Shown here piece after piece: positions 1 through 10,723 of a stretch of DNA of 64,000 nt. The number at the start of each line of letters is the position of its first letter. Position 1 is the first letter of the stretch. The translations under genes were made by a program, and so were the position numbers. Source of the stretch: Streptomyces sp. CB02009 (GTDB taxonomy: Bacteria; Actinomycetota; Actinomycetes; Streptomycetales; Streptomycetaceae). The stretch lies in the NCBI RefSeq assembly GCF_001905825.1, contig NZ_LIVV01000001.1:537299-601298 (forward strand). The letters are read 5' to 3'. A model generated the notes under the pieces. It made no database searches and was not told where the DNA came from. It saw only the letters and a list, made by a program, of their open reading frames with translations.

Positions 1-189
1 CAGCGGCAGCAGCCGCCCGAGCATCAGCCGCCGGGCCTCGTCGGAGTCCCGACCGAGGGAGGCGCAGAGGGCCTCCAGGGGGACGAACTGCGCGGTGACG
101 TACGCGTCGTCGGCCGCGGTCATCGGATGGTCGCCGTTCACCTCGCGGAACCGCTCGGCGATCCGCCGTGCCAGTGCCCGGTCCGCCAT
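1..189 (-). CDS. Hypothetical protein, N-terminal part (runs off window)
   Basis: The frame is open from an ATG at 189 to the window edge, giving 63 residues beginning MADRALARRIAERFREVNG. A GGGAG ribosome binding site lies 6-7 bases upstream of the ATG. The visible part is charged, helical and soluble, with no signal peptide or membrane segment. I do not recognise the family. The remainder of the gene lies beyond the left edge, so length and function cannot be judged. Confidence 0.6.
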   Translation of the reverse strand, partial: MADRALARRIAERFREVNGDHPMTAADDAYVTAQFVPLEALCASLGRDSDEARRLMLGRLLPL

Positions 190-279
190 CACATCACTCC
201 CTCGGGACGACCGCCCGAGCGTGTCCCGGACGGCGTCTCCGCAGGCTAGAAGCGTGACCGTGCGGCGCCCGCCGAACAG

Positions 280-1599
280 TCACCGACGGGCCGCCCTGCG
301 CCGCAGGCCCCACAGCGCGAGCGCCGCCGCGCAGGCCGAGCCGACCAGGGCCAGCGGAAGACCGGGCGACGCCCCCGAAGGCTCCGCCGCGCGCGCGTGG
401 TCCTTGGCCGGCGCGGCCGTGGCCGCAGCCTCCGCTCCTGCCCGGGGTACCCGAGTCTCCGGCTTCGCCTCGCCGCGGTCACGGGCCACCGCCACCGTAC
501 GACCGCCCGAACCGGCCGCCGCCGCCTTCGTCTCCGGCTTCGCCGGTTCGGTCGGCACGGGGAGCAGCGAGCCCACCGGCTGGACCCGGTCCGCCGCCTC
601 GAAGCCCCAGTCGAGGAGTTCGCGTGCCTCCTCGTACACGGCGAGTCCGCCGCCGCGCTGCGGGTTCATCACCGAGACGACGAGCGTCCGGTCACCGCGC
701 CGGGCCGCCGAGATCAACGTGTTGCCGGCGTTGCTCGTGTAGCCGTTCTTGATCCCGATGAGCCCCGGGTAGCGGTCCACTCCGTCCGCGCCCGTCAGGA
801 GCCGGTTGGTGTTGGCGATGCCGTACGACCAGGAGCCCGCGGGGAAGTCGGCGTACCGGGTCGAGCAGTACCGGACGAAACCGGCGTCCTGGAGCCCGGC
901 CCTGCCGAACACCGCCAGGTCGTAGGCCGAGGAGACCTGGCCCGGGGCGTCGTACCCGTCGGGGGACACCACGTGGGTGTCCAGGGCGCCCAGCGACCTG
1001 GCCTTCTCCTGCATCTGCCGGGACATCGACTCCCAGCCGCCGTTCATCGAGGCCAGGACGTGCACCGCGTCGTTCCCCGAGCTGAGGAAGACGCCGTTCC
1101 ACAGGTCGGAGACCTTGTACGTGTACCCCTCCTTCACCCCGACCAGGCTGCTGCCGTCCCCGATCCCGGTCAGCTCGGCATCGGCGACGGTGTGCTGCTC
1201 GGAGGGTTCGTGGTGGGGGAGCGCCGTGAGTGCGAACAGCGCCTTGAGGGTGCTGGCCGGCGGCAGCTTGCGGTGGGCGTTGCGCGCCGCGAGCACCTCG
1301 CCGGAGGAGGCGTCGGCGATCACCCACGACAGGGCGGAGAGCGAGGGCACGTCGGGCGCGCCCGGCAGGGGCTGCACCTGGGTGCCCTTCAGGTCGAGCC
1401 GGGCCCGGTCGACGTACCGGCGCACGGGCGGCGAGGGCTCCCGGAGCGAGGCCCGGGGCGACCCGGCGGAGGGGGAGAGAGTCGAGGTGACGGTCGCGGT
1501 CGAGGTGACAGGAGATGCCGTGGCCGACGGAACGGGCAGCACGAGCAGCACCGCCGCGGTACCGGCGGCAGCATGACGGACAGCTGACGTGACGATCAT
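280..1599 (-). CDS. Secreted D-alanyl-D-alanine carboxypeptidase (penicillin-binding protein, S11 family)
   Basis: 439 residues. It should trim D-Ala from peptidoglycan stem peptides outside the membrane. The three active-site motifs of the S11 family can be seen: SxxK as STLK (about residue 117), SGN in SSGNDAVHVLA (about 176), and KNG in place of KTG in GIKNGYTSNAG (about 285). The N-terminus is an Ala-rich signal sequence, followed by a Pro/Ser-rich linker. The C-terminus has an Ala/Pro-rich stalk and one membrane segment (LPLALVGSACAAALALWGL) before RRRAARR, so the enzyme is probably anchored. The KTG-to-KNG change occurs in some actinobacterial S11 proteins and does not by itself imply inactivity. 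The ATG start has no clear Shine-Dalgarno sequence. Confidence 0.88.
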   Translation of the reverse strand: MIVTSAVRHAAAGTAAVLLVLPVPSATASPVTSTATVTSTLSPSAGSPRASLREPSPPVRRYVDRARLDLKGTQVQPLPGAPDVPSLSALSWVIADASSGEVLAARNAHRKLPPASTLKALFALTALPHHEPSEQHTVADAELTGIGDGSSLVGVKEGYTYKVSDLWNGVFLSSGNDAVHVLASMNGGWESMSRQMQEKARSLGALDTHVVSPDGYDAPGQVSSAYDLAVFGRAGLQDAGFVRYCSTRYADFPAGSWSYGIANTNRLLTGADGVDRYPGLIGIKNGYTSNAGNTLISAARRGDRTLVVSVMNPQRGGGLAVYEEARELLDWGFEAADRVQPVGSLLPVPTEPAKPETKAAAAGSGGRTVAVARDRGEAKPETRVPRAGAEAAATAAPAKDHARAAEPSGASPGLPLALVGSACAAALALWGLRRRAARR

Positions 1600-1683
1600 T
1601 CAGTAACCGTAGGAAGGTGCTGCGGAACGCGCAGATCGGAGTGAGCCGACCGGCGTAGCGGGTGTGGCGTACGGCGGCGAGTC

Positions 1684-3858
1684 GTGAGCCCGCCCGGGTG
1701 GTGGCGCCCTCCCCGGCCCGCTGTCGGTGGCGCAGGGCATCCTTGTGACGTGCCCTCACACCCGTACCAGAGCAGCGGCGTTCCGGCGGAGAGCGCCGGA
1801 GCCCCTCCCGCCGAAGAGGCCTCCCGGTCCGTGCCCGGTCCCGCCAGGTCCTCGGCGGCCCCCGGCGCGGGGCCGTTCGGCGCGCCCGCGTTCCGCGCCG
1901 AGCGCCAGCCGCGCCGGACCACCACCGGGCACATGATCGTCTGCGGGGACGACGCCCTCGCCCACCGTCTCGCGGGCGAGCTGAACGAGGTGTACGGGGA
2001 GCAGGTCACCCTCCTCGTGCCGGTCCGGCCCGACGCTCCGCGCACGCCCACCGCCCGCACGGGCCGAGCACTGGCCCTCTTCGGACGTGTCACGGCCGCC
2101 ATCCGGACCACCGGCACCCCTGCTCAGACGGGCGCGCCCGGTACCTCCGTCCCGGTCGCCCCGGCGGCAGCCGGCACGGACGGCGATGAACCCGCCGGCA
2201 CCCTGCGCGTCGTCGAGTCCGCCGACGCCGACGACCGGGCCCTGACGGAGGCCGGCGTGGAGCGGGCCACCGCCCTCGCCCTCGTCCACGAGGACGACGA
2301 GACCAACATCCGCGCCGCGCTCACCGCCCGCCGCCTCAACCCCCGGCTGCGCCTCGTCATCCGGCTCTACAACCGCAAGCTCGGCCAGCACCTGGAGACC
2401 CTCCTCGACCAGGCCGCCGCCGTCGCCGAACCGGGCCTCGACCCCGACGGGCCGACCGCCGCCACCACCGTCCTCTCGGACGTCGACACCGCCGCCCCCG
2501 GCCTCGCCGCGGCCGCCGTCGCCGGCACCAGCAAGGTGGTCCAGGCCGGCGGACTCCTCCTGCACGCGGTGGAGCGGCTGCCCGCCGCCGGAGAGGCGCC
2601 CGACCCGGGCCTGTGCACCCTGGCCCTGCTCTCGGCCACCGCCGGCGACCCGGCGGGCTGCGAGGGCTCCGAGCGGAGCGGCGACGCGGGGCCCCGACTG
2701 CTGCCGGACGACCGCACGGTGGCCGCCGCCACCGGCCGGGCCGCCGTCACCCTCGAAGCGGTCACCGCGGCGGGCCCCGCCGCGGCGTCCGCCCGGCTCG
2801 CCGCCTCCGCGCTGCCCGTCGCCTCGCTCTTCTCACGGCGACTGCGCTGGTCCCTGGCCGGGGCGGCCGCCGCGGTCCTCGCGCTCGCCCTGGCTTCCAC
2901 CTTCACCACCGGCGACCATCCGCTGCACGCCGCCTATCTGACGCTGCTCGACATCTTCGCCATCGGCGACCCCGCCGTGGGGGAGTCGACCAGCCGCCAG
3001 GTCCTCCAGATCCTCGCCGGGTTCGTCGGACTTCTCCTGCTGCCGGTCATCGTCGCCGCTCTCATCGAGGGCCTCGGCACCTTCCGCACGGCGACCACCC
3101 TGCGCAGGCCGCCGCGCGGACTCTCCGGGCACGTCGTCCTCCTCGGCCTCGGCAAGGTCGGCACCCGCGTCCTCGCCCGACTCCGCCGGCTGGACATCCC
3201 CGTGGTCTGCGTCGAGTCCGATCCGGAGGCCCGCGGCATCGCCGTCGCCCGACGGCTGCGCGTCCCCACCGTCATCGGCGACGTGACGGAGGAGGGCGTC
3301 CTGGAGGCCGCCCGCATCGACCGCGCCCACGCCCTGCTCGCCCTGACCAGCATCGACATCACCAACCTGGAGGCGGCGCTCTCCGCCCGTGCCGTCAGCC
3401 CCGAGCTGAGGGTCGTCCTCCGCCTGTACGACGACGACTTCGCCACGGCGGTCTTCCGCACGCTCCGTACGGCCCACCCGGCGGCCCTCACCCGCAGCCG
3501 CAGCGTCTCCCACCTGGCCGCACCCGCCTTCGCGGGCGCCATGCTGGGCCGTCAGGTGCTCGGTGCCGTACCGGTCGAGCGCCGGGTCCTCCTCTTCGCC
3601 GCGGTCGACGTCGAGGCCCACCCGCTCCTGGACGGCCTGACCGTGGCCGAGGCCTTCCAGCCGGGCAGGTGGCGTGTCATCGCCATGGACGGCGGCGGCA
3701 CGAAGCCCGGTACGGGCCAGGCCTGGCGCCTGGACCCCGACCGCGTACTGAAGCCGGACGACCGGGTCGTCGTGGCGGCAACCCGCCGTGGGCTGGCCGA
3801 ACTCCTGGGCCGGGGCGCCCCGACCTCGGCCAACCCGCCGCGAGCGGAACGGAATTGA
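1684..3858 (+). CDS. Predicted ion channel with two TrkA-N/RCK nucleotide-binding domains around a two-helix pore
   Basis: 724 residues from GTG 1684. The first 83 are low-complexity Pro/Ala/Ser, so the true start could be nearer the ATG at 1933 (MIVCGDD). Order of domains: TrkA-N-like region (about 84-200, with REGAT-like LVHEDDETNIRAALTARRLN), Ala-rich linker, first membrane helix (about 385-405), pore-loop-like segment YLTLLDIFAIGDPAVGES, second helix (LQILAGFVGLLLLPVIVAAL), then a clear second Rossmann domain (HVVLLGLGKVGTRVLARL). The role would be ion flux gated by NAD or another nucleotide. The usual TVGYGD potassium filter is absent; AIGDPA is at that place, as in the loosely related CASTOR/POLLUX channels. 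Ion specificity is unknown. Divergent from the carboxypeptidase gene. Confidence 0.7.
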   Translation: MSPPGWWRPPRPAVGGAGHPCDVPSHPYQSSGVPAESAGAPPAEEASRSVPGPARSSAAPGAGPFGAPAFRAERQPRRTTTGHMIVCGDDALAHRLAGELNEVYGEQVTLLVPVRPDAPRTPTARTGRALALFGRVTAAIRTTGTPAQTGAPGTSVPVAPAAAGTDGDEPAGTLRVVESADADDRALTEAGVERATALALVHEDDETNIRAALTARRLNPRLRLVIRLYNRKLGQHLETLLDQAAAVAEPGLDPDGPTAATTVLSDVDTAAPGLAAAAVAGTSKVVQAGGLLLHAVERLPAAGEAPDPGLCTLALLSATAGDPAGCEGSERSGDAGPRLLPDDRTVAAATGRAAVTLEAVTAAGPAAASARLAASALPVASLFSRRLRWSLAGAAAAVLALALASTFTTGDHPLHAAYLTLLDIFAIGDPAVGESTSRQVLQILAGFVGLLLLPVIVAALIEGLGTFRTATTLRRPPRGLSGHVVLLGLGKVGTRVLARLRRLDIPVVCVESDPEARGIAVARRLRVPTVIGDVTEEGVLEAARIDRAHALLALTSIDITNLEAALSARAVSPELRVVLRLYDDDFATAVFRTLRTAHPAALTRSRSVSHLAAPAFAGAMLGRQVLGAVPVERRVLLFAAVDVEAHPLLDGLTVAEAFQPGRWRVIAMDGGGTKPGTGQAWRLDPDRVLKPDDRVVVAATRRGLAELLGRGAPTSANPPRAERN

Positions 3859-4180
3859 CCGTAGGCTCGACCCGGACCCGGACCCCCCCCGCACCCGCAC
3901 CCGCGCCACCCCGCACCCGCACGATCCCGACCTCGCACAGCCCCGACCCGACCTCGCACGAACCCCGACCCGGCCTCGCACGAACGCCGACCCGGCCTCG
4001 ACCTCAACCGCGCCCCACCTCGCCCACCCCATGTGAGCCGTCGTCCCTCCCTCGGACCTCGTCTGGGGGGCCCCGGGGCGGGACGGGCGGCCACCCGGAT
4101 CCCGCACCACGAGGGCCCCGCGTCCTGGGCCCCTCACCGCCGTCGCCCCGCCCGAAGGCCCGCAGACAGGAGTCGCCGAC
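3859..4180. other. Intergenic region between channel and P450 genes, repeat-rich
   Basis: This 322-base stretch is C-rich and contains a short tandem array (listed separately) and a run of eight C near 3883. Reading frames through it are only low-complexity Pro/Arg/Thr. I see no convincing terminator. The P450 ribosome binding site (AGGAG) is at its right end. Confidence 0.5.
3931..3995. repeat. Tandem repeat, about three copies of a 21-22 bp unit
   Basis: Units start with CCTCGCAC at 3931, 3952 and 3974 and end with CCGACCCG plus A or G; a truncated fourth start (CCTCGACC) follows at 3996. Copies two and three differ by a single base. They lie just after the channel gene and may be a slippage product. 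Confidence 0.8.
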
Positions 4181-5428
4181 GTGACCGCACGGCCCGCGCC
4201 CACCCCCCGTCCACCCCACCGCCCGGACCCCGCCGGCGGCTGCCCCCACGCGCACAACGCCCGTCTCCTCGCCGAAGGCGCCGTCACCCCGGTGGTGCTC
4301 CCCGGCGAGATCGACGGCATGGCCGTCCTCGGCCACGACGCCCTGCGGGACTTCCTCTCCCACCCGGACGTCGCCAAGGGCCCCCAGCACTTCACCGCAC
4401 TGTCCGAGGGCCGCATACCCGACGGCTGGCCCCTGCGGACCTTCGCCACCGTGCCCGGCATGATCACCGCGGACGGCGCCGACCACCGCCGCCTCCGCGC
4501 CCTGGTGAGCAGCGCCTTCACCACCCGCCGGGTGGAGGAACTCCGCCCGCGCGTCGAGGCGGTCACCGCCGGGCTCCTCGACGGGCTCGCCGAGGCGGCC
4601 GGGACCGGTGACGGCGTCGCCGATCTGCGCCGCCACTACGCGCTTCCGCTCCCGCTGGGCGTGATCTGCGAACTGCTCGGCGTCGACGCCGCCCATCAGG
4701 ACCGACTGCACCACCTGTCCAGCCTCGTCGTCGCGACCGACACCACGCCCGAACGGGCCGTCGCGGCCAACCGTGAACTCGTCGAACTCCTCGCCTCCAT
4801 CGCCGCCGGCAAGGCCGCCGCCCCCGGCGACGACCTCACGAGCGCGCTGATCGCGGCCCGCGACGAGGACGGCGACCGGCTCGACCAGGCCGAACTGATC
4901 GGCACTCTGCTCCTGCTGATCGTCGCGGGCCACGAGACCACCCTGAACCTGCTGACCAACGCCGTCCGGGCGCTCTGCGCCCACCGCGACCAGCTCGCCC
5001 TGGTCGTCGAGGGCCGCGCGACCTGGGCGGACGTGGTGGAGGAGACCCTCCGCTGGGACAGCCCGGTCAGCTACTTCCCGTTCCGCTATCCGACCCGGGA
5101 CCTCACGGTCGACGGCACCCTCATCCCGCGGGGCACCCCCGTGCTGGCCGGCTACTCGGCGGCGGGCCGGGACACCAAGGCCCACGGCCCGGACGCCGAC
5201 CGCTTCGACGTGACCCGTACGGCGAGGGTGAAGCACCTGTCGCTCGGCCATGGCCCCCACTACTGCCTGGGCGCCCCGCTCGCCCGGCTGGAGGCCACCG
5301 TCGCCCTGGAAGCGCTCTTCACCCGCTTCCCCGAACTGGACCTGGCCGTCCCGGACGCGGAACTGCCCCGCCACGCCGGTTTCGTCGGCAACAGTGTGAG
5401 GACGCTCCCGGTCAGGCCGGGCGGCTGA
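4181..5428 (+). CDS. Cytochrome P450 (bacterial class I type)
   Basis: 415 residues, the usual length of soluble actinobacterial P450s. A heme-thiolate monooxygenase that needs ferredoxin and ferredoxin reductase. The I-helix oxygen-binding motif is AGHETT (about residue 249), the K-helix ExxR is ETLRW (about 288), and the heme loop is LSLGHGPHYCLGAPLARLE with Cys near 363; the first residue of the loop signature is Leu rather than Phe. GTG start with AGGAG eight bases upstream. No ferredoxin gene is beside it, so electron partners must come from elsewhere. Substrate unknown. A strong hairpin follows the stop. Confidence 0.93.
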   Translation: MTARPAPTPRPPHRPDPAGGCPHAHNARLLAEGAVTPVVLPGEIDGMAVLGHDALRDFLSHPDVAKGPQHFTALSEGRIPDGWPLRTFATVPGMITADGADHRRLRALVSSAFTTRRVEELRPRVEAVTAGLLDGLAEAAGTGDGVADLRRHYALPLPLGVICELLGVDAAHQDRLHHLSSLVVATDTTPERAVAANRELVELLASIAAGKAAAPGDDLTSALIAARDEDGDRLDQAELIGTLLLLIVAGHETTLNLLTNAVRALCAHRDQLALVVEGRATWADVVEETLRWDSPVSYFPFRYPTRDLTVDGTLIPRGTPVLAGYSAAGRDTKAHGPDADRFDVTRTARVKHLSLGHGPHYCLGAPLARLEATVALEALFTRFPELDLAVPDAELPRHAGFVGNSVRTLPVRPGG

Positions 5429-5438
5429 CGGTCCCCGA

Positions 5439-5477
5439 GCCGTGCGCGGGGAGGAGCGACTCACCCCCGCGCACGGC
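5439..5477. terminator. Bidirectional hairpin terminator after the P450 gene
   Basis: Perfect 13-bp arms, GCCGTGCGCGGGG (5439-5451) and CCCCGCGCACGGC (5465-5477), with a 13-base loop. It lies between the convergent P450 and 5525-5776 genes. Confidence 0.75.
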
Positions 5478-5524
5478 CCCGCGCACGCCCCCGCGCTCGG
5501 CGCGCTCGGGACCCGCGCTCCTCC

Positions 5525-5776
5525 TCAACCGCTACGTCCCCACGCGGTCGCGGGGGAGGTGCGCAGGGAGGAGACGAGCCGCAGGAGCCGTGCCTCGTTC
5601 CCCACGAGGCCGGCCGCGCGGAGCGCCTCGTCGGCCTCGGCCATCGGGTGGGTGAGCATCACCCCGGCGTACGGGGCGAGCTGCGGGTCGGTCAGCACGG
5701 CCTGGGTGGATTCGAGCAACCGCAGGTAGGCCTGGGCGGCGGCGCGCTCGCTTGCGGTGATCGTGGTCGTGGTCAT
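5525..5776 (-). CDS. Small hypothetical protein, 83 residues
   Basis: Starts at ATG 5776 after GAGGGAG. The protein begins MTTTTITASERAAAQAYLRL, is acidic to neutral and mainly alpha-helical, and has no Cys-based or membrane motif. A longer open frame upstream is only the antisense of the Nudix gene. I do not recognise the family. It is downstream of the Nudix gene on the same strand and could be its operon partner (62-base gap). Confidence 0.6.
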   Translation of the reverse strand: MTTTTITASERAAAQAYLRLLESTQAVLTDPQLAPYAGVMLTHPMAEADEALRAAGLVGNEARLLRLVSSLRTSPATAWGRSG

Positions 5777-5838
5777 GTCGGGCTCCCTCTCGACAGTTCG
5801 GCGCTCACCACCCTCTCGTACGGGTCTGACAATCGCCC

Positions 5839-6315
5839 TCAGCCCCGCCCGTCGAGCCGCTCCACCAGCCGGTCGAGGAACACCCGCTGACCCTCCACGA
5901 GCAGCGGCGCGGCCGTCTCCGGGGCGAACCAGCCCACTCGGTCGATCTCGGGGAACTCGCCCAGGACGCCGGAGCGCGGCGGCCATTCCATGGTGAAGGT
6001 GCCCGGCACGATCGCGGCGGGGTCGAGGGTTCCTTCGACGGCCCAGATGGTGACGAGCTTTCCGTTGCGCTGCCGGTTCTCGCCGAGGTCCAGCCACGCG
6101 CCCTCGGGTGCCGGGTGCCCCAGCTCCTCCAGGAACTCACGGCTCGCCGCCGCCTCCGGGGCCTCGTCCGGCTCGTACTCCCCCTTGGGGATGGACCAGG
6201 CCGACTGCTCGCGGGACGCCCAGAGGGGCCCGCCCATATGGCCGATGAGTACCTCGACGCCGCCGTCCGTCGTACGGCGGAAGACGAGCAGACCCGCACT
6301 GCGTTTGTCAGACAT
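5839..6315 (-). CDS. Nudix hydrolase
   Basis: 158 residues from ATG 6315 (MSDKRSAGLLVFRR). Cleaves a nucleoside diphosphate linked to another group; substrate unknown. The Nudix box is complete: G-E-YEPDE-APEAAAS-REFLEELG, matching GX5EX7REUXEEXGU at about residues 47-69, so the metal-binding glutamates are present. The preceding WSIPKGE is typical of the DUF/NTP-pyrophosphohydrolase-like group whose members often contain AWSIPKGE. A longer upstream frame would add 12 residues without better support. Confidence 0.88.
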   Translation of the reverse strand: MSDKRSAGLLVFRRTTDGGVEVLIGHMGGPLWASREQSAWSIPKGEYEPDEAPEAAASREFLEELGHPAPEGAWLDLGENRQRNGKLVTIWAVEGTLDPAAIVPGTFTMEWPPRSGVLGEFPEIDRVGWFAPETAAPLLVEGQRVFLDRLVERLDGRG

Positions 6316-6352
6316 GCGGGCAATTGTGGCCGAAGGGCCCCCACCGCACACG

Positions 6353-7579
6353 TCACTCCTCGGCGTCGACCACCACCGGACCGCCCCCGAGGTCCACCCC
6401 GTCCGCCCACCGCGCCGCCGGCAACCGCACCGAACGCCACGGGACGAGCGAGCCGCCGAGCGGTATCCGCCGCAGCGGGACGCCGTCCTGGGTGACGGTC
6501 AGCACCGGGCGTACGAGCCGGCGCTCCGGCCGCACGAGCAGCGGCGCGGCCGCCGGGCCGAGCAGACCGGGCGTCACCCACCGCAGCGGCCCCGTCGATC
6601 CCGCCGCCACTCCCACAGGCACCCTGTCCGCAGGCCAGGCCCCTCCGTCGAGCAGGTCGACCACGGCCGCCGCCACCGCGCGCCCCTCCGCGGCGGCCAC
6701 CACCGCGGGCTCCACGCCGCGTAGGACGTTGCCGACGGCGAAGACCCCGGGAGCGGCGGTGCGGAAGGCGCCGTCCGTCGCGGGGCCCCGCGTGCCGGGC
6801 GCGAGCGGCAGTCCGCGGGCGCGGGCGAGTTCGTGGTCCGGGATCCAGTCCCCGGTGAAGACCACGGTGTCGCACCGCAGCGTGATTCGTGCCGCACCGT
6901 CCGTCCCGCCCCCGACCGAGACGCCGGTCAGCCGCCCCCGGCCGTGGAGCTCCGATACGACCGCACCGCTCAGCACCGGAACCGTGCCGAACGCCGTTCT
7001 CCGCGCCGGGTGTTCGCAGACGACGCCCACCACCTCGACGCCGGCGGCGCGCAGCGTCCGCACGGCGGCGCGGGCCACGGGACCGCCGCCGGCGACCACC
7101 GCCCGCCGCCCGATGTGCTCCGGCCGCGCCCCGAACCGGAGGACCAGCCGCTGGAGTTCGCCCGTGGTCAGGACTCCGGCGGGCCGCGACCCGGGGACGA
7201 GCCGTGCGCTGCGGGGGCGTTCGCGGGCCCCGGTGGCGAGGACGACCGCGCGGGCCCGGATGCGTTCGAGTCCGGTCGGCGCGGTGACGTCGAGGGTGAG
7301 CGGCCCCGCCCAGCCGGTGGCGGACACCCCCGTACGGACCACGGCCCCGGCCCTAAGGGCGGCGCGCACCGAGCGGCGCGCGTAGCCCGGACCGTCCAGG
7401 GGGCGGCCCCGGGCGTCCGCGCCGAATCCCGGACGGGCGCAGTGCCGGGGGACTCCACCGGCGGCCGGCTCCCGCTCCAGGACCTCGACGCGGCCCGCAC
7501 CCGACGCGGCGAGGCGCGCGGCCGCGGCGAGCCCGGCGGGACCCGCGCCCACCACGAGCACGTCGACCGTACGGTTCAC
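6353..7579 (-). CDS. NAD(P)/FAD-dependent oxidoreductase of the glycerol operon
   Basis: 408 residues from GTG 7579, chosen because GAGGAG is 5 bases upstream and the FAD motif follows at once. A pyridine-nucleotide-disulfide-reductase fold: N-terminal FAD site [18 protein letters not shown] (about 5-22), the ATGARERPR stretch (about 113-121), the NAD-binding site AVVAGGGPVARAAVRTL (about 165), and the FAD-closing segment GVFAVGNVLRGVEP (about 270). In other bacteria such a protein accompanies glycerol kinase and GlpA-like dehydrogenase, probably taking electrons onward. It follows the GlpA-like gene by 40 bases. The third small partner (DUF1667 type) often found in such operons is not seen here. 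Confidence 0.8.
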   Translation of the reverse strand: MNRTVDVLVVGAGPAGLAAAARLAASGAGRVEVLEREPAAGGVPRHCARPGFGADARGRPLDGPGYARRSVRAALRAGAVVRTGVSATGWAGPLTLDVTAPTGLERIRARAVVLATGARERPRSARLVPGSRPAGVLTTGELQRLVLRFGARPEHIGRRAVVAGGGPVARAAVRTLRAAGVEVVGVVCEHPARRTAFGTVPVLSGAVVSELHGRGRLTGVSVGGGTDGAARITLRCDTVVFTGDWIPDHELARARGLPLAPGTRGPATDGAFRTAAPGVFAVGNVLRGVEPAVVAAAEGRAVAAAVVDLLDGGAWPADRVPVGVAAGSTGPLRWVTPGLLGPAAAPLLVRPERRLVRPVLTVTQDGVPLRRIPLGGSLVPWRSVRLPAARWADGVDLGGGPVVVDAEE

Positions 7580-7619
7580 CCGGCTCCTCCTCGTCCTCGG
7601 ACGACCGCGCCCGTACGGC

Positions 7620-9043
7620 TCACCGGGTCCCCTTCCGGCGCTCCGTGTGCTCCTCGAACAGCGCCCGTACTTCCGCGCCGCAGAGGTTCCCCTGGCAGCG
7701 GCCCCCACGCGCGCGCGTGCGGCGGCGCAGTCCGTCGAGGCCGCCCGGCGGGATCGTCGAGGTGAGCGCGGCCCGGATCTCGCCCCGGGTGACCCGCTCG
7801 CAGTGGCAGACGACCGCGCCGAACTCGGGGTCCCGGGCGATGAGCCGGGCGTCCCGGTACGGGCGGGGGAAGGCCTCGCCGAGGTTCGGCATCCGGAGCC
7901 GGGCGAGGGGCCGTTCGCGCCCCAGGTCGAGACCGCAGTCGGCGAGCAGCCCGCGGACGTGCTCGGCGATGGCCAGGGAGGCGGTGAGTCCGGTGGACCG
8001 GATCCCGCCCACCGTCACGTACCGGAGTGCCGGGTGCGCGGCGATCCGGTAGTCCTCCTGCCCGGTGGCGGCCCGCAGTCCCGCGTAGACGGCGGTGACC
8101 TCCTCGTCGAGCAGCGCCGGGAGGATCCGGCCGCCCTGCTCGCGGAGGCCGGCGAGTCCCTCGGCCGTCGTGCCGGTGGCGGTCTTGTCGTCCAGGTCCT
8201 CGGCGGTGGGCCCGAGCATGACGTTGCCGTACACCGTCGGCGCGATCAGCACGCCCTTGCCGAGCGGGCCCGGCACCGGGAGCAGGATGTGCCGCACCAG
8301 GTCGCGGGCGAACTTGTCGAAGACGAGCAGCTGCCCCCGGCGCGGGGTGACGGTGAAGTCCTCGCGGCCGACCAGCGCGTCGAACGCGTCGGCGTGGAGA
8401 CCGCAGGCGTTGACGAGGTGCCGGGTCCGCAGCACCCCGCGCCGGGTGACGAGCCGGTGGTGGGGATCGCCCGGAATGACCTTCTCCACCCGGCAGCCGA
8501 GGTGCAGGTCGACGCCCGAGCGGACGGCCTGGGTGGCGTACGCGAGGGTGGTCGTCCACGGGCAGATCACCGCCTCGCCGGGAACGTCGAGTGCGGCGAG
8601 CGCCCCGGGCCCCAGGTGCGGTTCGCGGGCCTGGAGTTCGCCGGCCGTCAGCAGTCCGGTCGTGTGGTGCCCGTTGCGTCCGGCCTTCGCCGCGAGGCGG
8701 GGGAGGGCGGCCCGCTGCTGCTCGTCCCAGGCGACGAGCAGCGCGCCCACCGGTTCCACCGGTATGCCGGTCTCCTGGGCGTACGAGGAGAGGAGCCGGT
8801 GCCCCTCACGGACGAGCCGCGCCTCCAGGGTGCCCGGCTCGGCGTCGAAACCGGTGTGCAGGATGGCGGTGTTGGCCTTCGACGTGCCGTCGCCGACGTC
8901 GTTCGCGGCCTCCACGAGGGCGACGCGCAGGGGGTGGCGGGCCAGGGTCCGGGCGATCGCGGAGCCGACGACCCCCGCGCCGACGACCACGACGTCGTAC
9001 GTCGCGTCGGCGCCCGCGGGGAGGGGACCTGTCCGGGTGACAC

Positions 9044-9047
<4 letters not shown>
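7620..9047 (-). CDS. Glycerol-3-phosphate dehydrogenase, GlpA-like, with C-terminal BFD-type iron-sulfur domain
   Basis: 475 residues from ATG 9047. Oxidises glycerol 3-phosphate to dihydroxyacetone phosphate with FAD. The dinucleotide site is VVVGAGVVGSAIARTLA (about 19-35). The DAO-fold core runs to about 390. A C-terminal BFD-like [2Fe-2S] domain has Cys in VCHCERVTRGE (about 412) and CQGNLCGAEV (about 452), giving a CxC...CxxxxC set as in E. coli GlpA. The ATG overlaps the glpK stop in ATGA, which points to translational coupling; no strong Shine-Dalgarno sequence exists because the upstream bases are the glpK hexanucleotide repeat. Confidence 0.85.
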
Positions 9048-10603
<1,556 letters not shown>

Positions 10604-10626
10604 CGCGCTGCTCCTGTCCGTGGACG

Positions 10627-10650
10627 TTCGGTGATCATCCGATCACCGAA
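10627..10650. promoter_or_regulatory. Inverted repeat upstream of glpK, probable operator
   Basis: Perfect 10-bp arms TTCGGTGATC (10627-10636) and GATCACCGAA (10641-10650) around ATCC, ending 23 bases before the glpK start. The spacing from the start suits a repressor site in the promoter or leader. The binding protein is not encoded beside it. Confidence 0.55.
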
Positions 10651-10723
10651 AAGGGTCAGGGTGCCGTCGTCGCGACGCTCCGTCAAGCCTCGCCGGGTGA
10701 TCACGTCAGGTCGATCGCCGAAC

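Noticed and set aside
2833..4566. 577-codon minus-strand frame under the channel and P450 genes
   Set aside because: Shadow of high-GC coding DNA; no motif, and it crosses two well-supported genes.
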